DNA of 28,885 nucleotides from [Eubacterium] saphenum (GTDB taxonomy: Bacteria > Bacillota > Clostridia > Peptostreptococcales > Anaerovoracaceae): the NCBI GenBank assembly GCA_004555725.1, contig SFHC01000020.1, positions 1 to 28,885 of the forward strand, read 5' to 3'. The position numbers and the translations under genes were made by a program. Shown piece by piece: positions 23,216-28,885 of this stretch. Within the stretch, counting starts at the first letter, position 1. Every line of letters begins with the position of its first letter. The notes under the pieces are model-generated. The model had not been told where the DNA came from and did no database searches. It saw nothing but the letters and a program-made list of their open reading frames with translations.

Positions 23216-24709
23216 CTACTCCCTGCCGTACCGGTTATGCAGCACGCGGTGATACTGCCGGACGAACCAGCTTACAATCCCTGACGTATCATCATTATGC
23301 CGCCCGTGAATTCCTTTTCCAATCACCCGGACCCCGCTGCTGCTGATATGTGATAAAAGCTGCTGATACGCGTCCGCATCATAATCATCTTCGATCATAT
23401 ACGCTGCAATCAGTGTGCTTTCTGACCAGTCCGTCCGGTCAAACCTATCCCAGAACCTCCGGTTCAATTCTTCCGCCGCCAGATGCTCCAGGCTCCTGTA
23501 CTGTTTCCACAGAACATCCAGGGATGTCGGGAACCCTCCCGGCCGCTCCAGCCGCTCCGCCTCTGCCATATTTCCCAGACTGGCCAGTGGTTTTCCGACC
23601 AGAATATACGCCGGCCGGATCATCGTTCCATAATACATTGCTCCGAATGTCCCCATGGACAGTCCGGAAAACACTACCTGATCCCGCGTAAACCCAAGCG
23701 TCCGCATGGCATCCTCCAGGATCTGTCTCAAACCATTCTCATATTCAGAAGGGCCGAGATAAAACGCTCCGCCTTCCAGCCTTGACTCACTGATCAGAAG
23801 GAACGGACTGCCCATTCTCCGCATCATCCGGTATCCTTCAAACCCCTCCATTGTTTTATACCCCGAAAAGTACACACACAGCGGCGGTTTCAGATCTCCC
23901 GGATCCAGATAACCAAAAACTTCTTCACGGTTTTCAGTCGTCATGCGGACGCTCCCGGGAAGGAATGCACCCCGCCCCCGCCTGGAATAACGGTCGTGCA
24001 GAGCCGTAATTTTAAGCGTTCCTGTACCCCTTGCATTCAGAGATACGAACAGCGGACCTTCCTTATGCCGGTTATCCACAGTTACCGGTTCTCTCAGATC
24101 GTCTTCTGAAAATATCCACTCATCCTGAATGCCCGAGACGCTGCCGGCAAAAAACTGCACAATCTTCAGCTCAATTTCCACATCGCCGGTTTTCTCATAT
24201 TCCAGCCAAAAATCGATCGCCTGCCCCTCTTCAACCGGGATATTTCCGCGCCAGTACGCCGCCTGCCGCATCGCATCACCAAACTGTCCCTCCAGCACCG
24301 CTTCCGTAAATCCATGCCAGCAGACCTTTCCCCGAAATCCGGGTGCAACCGCAAGACTGTGCGGATCGAATTTTTCCCCGTACGATCCGCCGTAATAATT
24401 CTGCAGATCATGTTCCAGGAAAGCCCTCAGCTCTGCTCTCTTCATGCGTACGCCGCAGCGGCACTTCATCATATACGCCATTTCTCCAGACAAAGGGAGA
24501 TCGCCAAGGAGAAACAGGCAATGCGCCCTCACAATCCGCGCCAGAATGCCAGCTTCCTGATCCGTAAGCGTCCGGTCAATGATCGCCGCGTCATATTCCT
24601 GATCCTCCATACTGAGTTCCGGTTCATAATTCCATTCCACACCGGACGGCAGATGATACTGCCGGGAGAAATCATCACTTCCCAGCTGCAGCACTCTGAT
24701 GTTCAACAC
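23216..24709 (-). CDS. asp2: Accessory Sec system protein Asp2 (putative O-acetyltransferase)
   Basis: The 497-residue product combines an N-terminal region and a carbohydrate-binding-like region (about 120-250) with a C-terminal alpha/beta-hydrolase domain from about 270. In streptococci Asp2 acetylates GlcNAc on the SRR protein. The catalytic Ser-acid-His set appears intact: Ser351 in 'VFSGLSMGTFGAMYYG', an acid in 'YMIEDDYDADA' (about 440-442) and His471 in 'GRHNDDT'. It begins at GTG (24709) inside the end of asp1 (35-bp overlap). The start is fixed by a 12-base ribosome site fully complementary to the 16S 3' end. Confidence 0.9.
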   Translation of the reverse strand: MLNIRVLQLGSDDFSRQYHLPSGVEWNYEPELSMEDQEYDAAIIDRTLTDQEAGILARIVRAHCLFLLGDLPLSGEMAYMMKCRCGVRMKRAELRAFLEHDLQNYYGGSYGEKFDPHSLAVAPGFRGKVCWHGFTEAVLEGQFGDAMRQAAYWRGNIPVEEGQAIDFWLEYEKTGDVEIELKIVQFFAGSVSGIQDEWIFSEDDLREPVTVDNRHKEGPLFVSLNARGTGTLKITALHDRYSRRGRGAFLPGSVRMTTENREEVFGYLDPGDLKPPLCVYFSGYKTMEGFEGYRMMRRMGSPFLLISESRLEGGAFYLGPSEYENGLRQILEDAMRTLGFTRDQVVFSGLSMGTFGAMYYGTMIRPAYILVGKPLASLGNMAEAERLERPGGFPTSLDVLWKQYRSLEHLAAEELNRRFWDRFDRTDWSESTLIAAYMIEDDYDADAYQQLLSHISSSGVRVIGKGIHGRHNDDTSGIVSWFVRQYHRVLHNRYGRE

Positions 24710-26294
24710 TTCGGATCACCTCCTTCCAGGATTGTACAAGCTGCGCAGTTGTAAACTGTCCGCCCAGATCATAGGACGCAATCTGCGCCTGGTTCCAGTG
24801 CTCAATATCACGCAGATAATAGTCCAACGCATCCGGCAGTGCAGAAAGATCTTTAATAATTTTACCATTCTTTCCATCCGCTACATAATCTGTCTCACGC
24901 ATGCCAATCTGCGGGATTCCCATACTCATCGCTGAGATCTGCAGAAACTGATCCGGCAGAGCGCGAAGATCCGCGATCACTCGCTGCGAGCGCAATGTTC
25001 TGCTGACTGTCATTTCATCGACACACTGGACTGCACTGAACACTGCCTGAACGGAATCTCCGTCATCAACACGGCTTTCAGAAACGCCGGAGATTTCTCT
25101 GGCAAGCTCTGGATTCATTCCCGCCTTCTTAAGAGCTGCTTCCGCACGCTGCAGCAGCCGGTTTCCCTCATGGTATCCGGCTGAACGCGTGAACAGACAG
25201 ACCCTCGCACGCGGATTTTTTCTGGTCACATATTCCGCGAGAAGCTGAATCACGTTATCAAAAAATTTCTGTTCCATCTGATCCACAACGAGCAGAATGT
25301 TCTGCACATGATAGTGTTGGCTGACGCCAAACTCCACGCGTGAATCGTAAGGCGTGATTACCTTGACCGGTATGCCCTTTGTCTGCACATGATTTCTGAT
25401 GATTTCTGCTGTCCCTTTCTTATCTGCGACGATATAATCTGCGTCAGAAAGAAGCCGTTCATCGACGTCTGTCATCCTGTGCTCCTCCATCCGCCTTCTG
25501 AAAAAAGACAGGACGGTAGGTCTGTTTTTCAGACAGCTGTGAAGCACAGAAGAATGGAGCGAGTGCATCGCCGCCGTAAAGACAGATTCCTCAGCCGTTC
25601 CCTTCAGATATTCCATCAGAACTTCTCCGATGACTTCTTCAATTCCGTTATAGCGCTCCTGACGGTACTCTGCCTGACGCGCACTGCCCTCATGCTCGAG
25701 CCTGTACCAGCGGCTCTGCGGATTCATCAGCACATGCCCGTCATCCAGATAACGCGCAAATTTCCAGGTGCCCTGCTCATTAAAATACTGCTCGCGATAC
25801 GGCTTTCCGTTCCGGTAAGTGATCTGACAGGACATAAAGCCGCGGTCATCATACAGGTTCCTGCTGACTAGCTGCTCGTTCTGAAACATATCCACGCAGA
25901 ACATATTTCCATCCTCCGCAAACTCGACCTGCGCATATTTATTCCCTCTGCGCTGTACGATAACGGCAAACGGTGAATAGATGAACTCTACATCCTCCGG
26001 CCAGGAAAGATCATGGAAAGAGAAAATCTCTGCATGCTTTTCGCTGATCCCCTGCATCGCATCAAAACACGACCAGTACGGCGCGTGAAGCACACCCTGA
26101 CGATGAAGAAAATGACGGAAATTAGGCGAGTATCCGAGAACCAGAATGGTGAACACGTCAACGCGGTTGCGGGAAAAGAGCTGGATTTGCTTGACTGTGT
26201 CGTCAAACTCTGTCACTTTTCTGGGCCTGTACCAGACCGGCTCGTTCTCTTTCCAGTCATCATGACTGTACCATGCCGGAATAAAAAACTGCAT
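24675..26294 (-). CDS. asp1: Accessory Sec system protein Asp1
   Basis: The 539-residue product starts with the Asp1 hallmark 'MQFFIPAWY'. Its architecture resembles a GT-B glycosyltransferase with a beta-meander insert (about 110-230; repeated 'QVEFAEDGNMF', 'YRNGKPYREQYFNEQGTWKF'), like the GtfA/GtfB add-on domain. The C-terminal half has 'MSMGIPQIGMRETDYVADGKNG' at the donor-site position, but the enzyme is thought to be inactive and structural. It works with Asp2 and Asp3 in adhesin delivery. GGAAGG lies four bases before the ATG. It is 82 bp after secY2 and overlaps asp2 by 35 bp. Confidence 0.9.
   Translation of the reverse strand: MQFFIPAWYSHDDWKENEPVWYRPRKVTEFDDTVKQIQLFSRNRVDVFTILVLGYSPNFRHFLHRQGVLHAPYWSCFDAMQGISEKHAEIFSFHDLSWPEDVEFIYSPFAVIVQRRGNKYAQVEFAEDGNMFCVDMFQNEQLVSRNLYDDRGFMSCQITYRNGKPYREQYFNEQGTWKFARYLDDGHVLMNPQSRWYRLEHEGSARQAEYRQERYNGIEEVIGEVLMEYLKGTAEESVFTAAMHSLHSSVLHSCLKNRPTVLSFFRRRMEEHRMTDVDERLLSDADYIVADKKGTAEIIRNHVQTKGIPVKVITPYDSRVEFGVSQHYHVQNILLVVDQMEQKFFDNVIQLLAEYVTRKNPRARVCLFTRSAGYHEGNRLLQRAEAALKKAGMNPELAREISGVSESRVDDGDSVQAVFSAVQCVDEMTVSRTLRSQRVIADLRALPDQFLQISAMSMGIPQIGMRETDYVADGKNGKIIKDLSALPDALDYYLRDIEHWNQAQIASYDLGGQFTTAQLVQSWKEVIRSVEHQSAAAGK
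24714..24725 (-). promoter_or_regulatory. Full-length Shine-Dalgarno of asp2 inside asp1
   Basis: AAGGAGGTGATC on the minus strand is complementary to the whole anti-Shine-Dalgarno tail of 16S rRNA. It encodes Lys-Glu-Val-Ile of Asp1, and its AGGAGG core lies nine bases before the asp2 GTG, so it decides that start. Confidence 0.8.
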
Positions 26295-26376
26295 ATAACC
26301 TTCCTTTCTTCAGACTGGCTGCGATCGCCGCAGAAAATGCTGCTTCCGCCTTGCCAGGTGATTTTTGTCCGCTCTG

Positions 26377-27573
26377 CTACAGGAAAAATGAATACCTGTC
26401 ATAACGCCAGTATGTGCTGATCTCCTGAGCCATACCGCAGAGAATGCTGACCAGGATCATTGCGGAGGATGGAACCATAGCCAAAACAGCCGGGATTGCG
26501 CCGCGGACAGACAGCACGAGAGACAGACACATACATGCCGCCTGAAGAGTACCGCTGATCAAGCTGAGTTTCCAAACGGTCCCGACGAGATAGGCAGTCG
26601 TTTTCTCTCCCGCGTAAATGCCGATGATGCTGTCGCCGTTTCTCTGAAGCTGTCGCGCAGACTCTTTCGGGTTCAGCATGATAAACGAGAACACAATAGT
26701 CAGCAGTATAATGATGATCAGATACACTGCAATGCCGAGCGGCCTGGTCATAACCATACTGCTGCGGATTTCCGCCGCCTCGCGGCTTCCCGGGAACATC
26801 CAGGCAATCAGACGTATGATGTAACGCGGAACCAGGAACGCGGCTGTCGCAAACATTACCGGCATTATTCCGATCGGGTTCAGCTTATAGGCAATGTAAT
26901 TCTTATCGGCATGGATATTATGGATGGATACCCGCTGGAGAGGGATGCGAATAATCTTGTTTTCCATAAAGAATGTAACGGCAATCACCACAGCACATAT
27001 AAATATCATCATCGGATAATGAAGAAAATGCCCTCTGCTTAAAGTTCCCGACAGGGAGGATAGGATATTCATCAAAATGATCGGCATCGACGCGCCGATC
27101 CCGTGTCTTTCATTCAGCATGCAGAGCGCAAAAATCAGCATTGCACCAAGGAACAGCTCTGCCGCTGCCTGTATACGGATAAAAAGCAGGTTCCCTGCAT
27201 CCGCGCGGAACTGCATATCCAGAGCCTGAACGGCAGCCATAGCGCCGGCAAAAATCATGGTAACCGCCATCATCCATCGGTCCATTCTCTGTTTTGAAAC
27301 TTTGGCCCTGGAATTGCTGCTTTTCAGCGCTGCCACAATCTGTACCAGAAGCGATGCATTGATATACGGCATAACACCAAGCGCTGCCAGTGTATTCTGT
27401 GCATGACTGCCGCTGAGCAGCATGACGGCCATAGCTCGGGCAGCTGTCCCGCCGCCGGCTCCGCTCTCCGCCGCGCCGTAAACCGGAACCAATCTTCCCA
27501 GCACGTAAACAGCCAGCACGAATACTGTAAATACTATTCGACTGCGCAAGACATGCGTTTTTACTGTTTTCAT
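26377..27573 (-). CDS. secY2: Accessory Sec translocon channel SecY2
   Basis: The product of about 398 residues has ten predicted membrane helices and SecY-family features: 'LAALGVMPYINASLLVQI' at the TM2 plug region, 'PIGIMPVMFATAAFLVPRYI' and 'NPKESARQLQRNGDSIIGI'. Size and divergence from housekeeping SecY are typical of SecY2, the dedicated channel for the glycosylated adhesin. I start it at Met 27573 (MKTVKTHVLRSR), about ten bases after AAAGGA; the ATG at 27594 would overlap that site. It follows the SRR gene by 159 bp. No separate secE2- or asp4/asp5-like small gene is visible in the operon. Confidence 0.92.
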   Translation of the reverse strand: MKTVKTHVLRSRIVFTVFVLAVYVLGRLVPVYGAAESGAGGGTAARAMAVMLLSGSHAQNTLAALGVMPYINASLLVQIVAALKSSNSRAKVSKQRMDRWMMAVTMIFAGAMAAVQALDMQFRADAGNLLFIRIQAAAELFLGAMLIFALCMLNERHGIGASMPIILMNILSSLSGTLSRGHFLHYPMMIFICAVVIAVTFFMENKIIRIPLQRVSIHNIHADKNYIAYKLNPIGIMPVMFATAAFLVPRYIIRLIAWMFPGSREAAEIRSSMVMTRPLGIAVYLIIIILLTIVFSFIMLNPKESARQLQRNGDSIIGIYAGEKTTAYLVGTVWKLSLISGTLQAACMCLSLVLSVRGAIPAVLAMVPSSAMILVSILCGMAQEISTYWRYDRYSFFL

Positions 27574-27626
27574 ACTGTCTATCGTCCTTTCCATTTATAT
27601 TACCGTTCAGATTAACAAATATCGCT

Positions 27627-27655
27627 GTATTAAATCCGGAAGGAACAACAGACAA
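27627..27655 (-). promoter_or_regulatory. Possible secY2 promoter
   Basis: On the minus strand, TTGTCT (27655-27650) is followed after 17 bases by TAATAC (27632-27627), about 55 bases before the secY2 ATG. The match is weak. It would let the export genes be expressed separately from the adhesin gene. Confidence 0.3.
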
Positions 27656-27732
27656 ACCGCGCCAAAACGATTTGCTGCGTCCCTTCCAGTATTACATATA
27701 TTACATATTTTTTTGGATTGATCAGGTCATGA

Positions 27733-28885
27733 CTATTTCTTCAAAACCTGCAGCGGTACGATTCCGTTCAGATCTTCCAGCTCGGAAGACGCCGCTCCTG
27801 ATAGCGCAGCTCCCTGGCTTCCTGATGCGTTCTGCGCAGTTCCGGAGGCACTCACCCCGGCTGATTCACTGCCGGCGTTTACTCCTCCTGCACTCGCAGA
27901 AGCACTGAGCGAAGTTTCCACCGACAGACGTGTGCTGGCAGACGTGCTTTCACTGCTGATTGTTTCTGATTCAGAAGCCGCAGTTGACGCAGACGCAGAC
28001 TTACTTTCACTTGCCGCTGCGCTCGCACTGTCGCTGCTGCTCGCCCTCTGGCTGACACTGCGGCGGTGTGCTTCCGCGCCCGTGTGTTCACTTCCGCTTT
28101 CGCTGCTTTCCATATTCTGTTCCTGATTCTGCGGAACAGCTCGCTCTGTCATCGGCGTGGTTTCTGTTTCTGCATTGGATACTGCAGCCGTTCCGGCGGA
28201 AACGTTGAGCGCGTGCTGCGCTGCAGACTGGTTAGTCTGCGTCCTACGGACAATAACCGTGGCTGCATTCGAAAGTGCCTGCGAAGCAGAGGTGCTCACA
28301 CTCTGGCTCAGCGAAGAAGTCGATTCAGATGTACTCTCGCTTTCTGAAGTCGATATACTTTCACTCGTCGAAACAGATGCGCTTCCAGAGATTGACACAC
28401 TCTCAGATACAGATGTGCTTCCACTTACTGACTCTGATGCTGATGCACGGTCACTCGTTGATATTGAAACGCTAGCACTGGTCGATGCTGCACTGTTTGA
28501 CAAACTCTCACTCAGTGAAGTCGATTTTAATGCGCTGTCTTTGGCAGAAGCAGATCTGCTTACAGATTCACTGGCCGCCTTGCTCGTGCTCTGACTGCTC
28601 AATGTCGATGCAGACAGGCTTTCTGATTTTGCGCTTTCACTCTTTGCTGTCGATGCAGATTCGCTCATTGCTCTGCTCAGTGAGTCGCTCTTTACAAGTG
28701 ATGCAGACTCGCTCGCTGATGCTGCACTGTTTGACAAACTCTCGCTCAGTGAAGTCGACTTTGATACGCTGTCTTTTGCCGAAGTTGAAGCAGATCTGCT
28801 TTCAGCTGTACTTCTGCTTGTTGATTCACTCACTGCCTTGCTTGCGCTTGTGCTCTGGCTTTCCGCTGTTGATGCAGATGCACTT
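27733..28885 (-). CDS. Serine-rich repeat glycoprotein adhesin, C-terminal part
   Basis: The frame is open to the right window edge, so the signal peptide and binding region are not seen; the visible part is about 384 residues. It is dominated by Ser alternating with Ala, Glu, Thr, Val and Lys ('SxSxS' type), the substrate of GtfA/GtfB and cargo of SecA2/SecY2. A less Ser-rich block (about 28266-28060; 'TVIVRRTQTNQSAAQHALNV' followed by an acidic, Gln/Glu-rich part) interrupts the repeats before a second Ser/Ala-rich stretch. The protein ends '...SSELEDLNGIVPLQVLKK'. There is no LPXTG, hydrophobic segment or Arg/Lys sorting tail, which is unusual for this class. No other frame downstream encodes one. 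Confidence 0.9.
   Translation of the reverse strand, partial: SASASTAESQSTSASKAVSESTSRSTAESRSASTSAKDSVSKSTSLSESLSNSAASASESASLVKSDSLSRAMSESASTAKSESAKSESLSASTLSSQSTSKAASESVSRSASAKDSALKSTSLSESLSNSAASTSASVSISTSDRASASESVSGSTSVSESVSISGSASVSTSESISTSESESTSESTSSLSQSVSTSASQALSNAATVIVRRTQTNQSAAQHALNVSAGTAAVSNAETETTPMTERAVPQNQEQNMESSESGSEHTGAEAHRRSVSQRASSSDSASAAASESKSASASTAASESETISSESTSASTRLSVETSLSASASAGGVNAGSESAGVSASGTAQNASGSQGAALSGAASSELEDLNGIVPLQVLKK
28484..28560 (-). repeat. Direct repeat in the SRR region, copy 2
   Basis: About 77 bp encode a '(S)LSESLSNSAAS' block and its flanks. They are near-identical to 28718-28800, offset by 234 bp (78 codons, in frame), apart from a 6-bp indel and a few substitutions. 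Confidence 0.8.
28718..28800 (-). repeat. Direct repeat in the SRR region, copy 1
   Basis: The partner of 28484-28560 encodes the same Lys-Ser-Thr-Ser-Leu-Ser-Glu-Ser-Leu-Ser-Asn-Ser-Ala-Ala-Ser segment. This suggests the SRR region grows and shrinks by recombination between repeats. Confidence 0.8.

Noticed and set aside
28066..28594. Plus-strand frames opposite the SRR region (for example 145 codons at 28157)
   Set aside because: The Ser-codon repeats read backwards give Leu/Asp/Ala-rich frames; this is an artefact of the repeats.

Overview
The window looks like a chromosomal segment of a Gram-positive, low-oxygen fermenter of the phylum Bacillota. The evidence is the acetyl-diaminopimelate lysine route, the YitT, MscL and PepX set, AGGAGG-type ribosome sites and a complete accessory Sec (SecA2/SecY2) locus feeding a serine-rich repeat adhesin. 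Base composition is close to half G+C, except for the first 1.5 kb, which is clearly AT-richer. The genus cannot be fixed from this sequence. An adhesin of this type suggests a host-associated (mucosal or oral) life, which is inference.

Layout. 1-1500: an AT-rich two-gene unit encoding a SurA-N-like membrane-anchored protein and a small secreted protein, probably acquired. 1594-4597: a leftward operon dapH - aminotransferase - deacetylase, whose genes join through TAATG stop/start overlaps and which ends in a clear terminator; it covers the acetyl branch of diaminopimelate/lysine synthesis. 4835-5728: a YitT-family membrane protein. 5739-8411: a PucR/CdaR-type regulator divergent from a class III aminotransferase, with an operator-like repeat cluster between them. 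8435-9056: a strong two-way terminator, a 40-codon membrane mini-protein and mscL. 9158-11947: a membrane EAL-domain protein and an alpha/beta hydrolase. 11948-12357: a 410-bp non-coding region carrying an unusual ordered repeat cluster. 12358-14475: an S15 Xaa-Pro dipeptidyl-peptidase. 14726-15538: two small multi-pass membrane proteins. 15826-16749: an LDH/MDH-family dehydrogenase with a malate-type specificity residue.

16974-28885: the accessory Sec locus, transcribed leftward in the streptococcal/staphylococcal order SRRP - secY2 - asp1 - asp2 - asp3 - secA2 - gtfA - gtfB, then dtd in the same run of genes up to a terminator. GtfA/GtfB put the first sugar on the Ser-rich repeats in the cytoplasm, Asp1-3 modify and deliver the glycoprotein, and SecA2/SecY2 export it. 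The adhesin runs off the right edge, and its visible C-terminus has no LPXTG sorting signal or membrane tail.

The points most worth checking are the repeat cluster at 12075-12346, the anchorless C-terminus of the SRR protein, the Arg-for-Gln specificity swap in the dehydrogenase, the mini-gene after mscL, and a set of Crp/Fnr-like palindromes upstream of metabolic genes. Nothing here amounts to a wholly new multi-gene system that I can defend.
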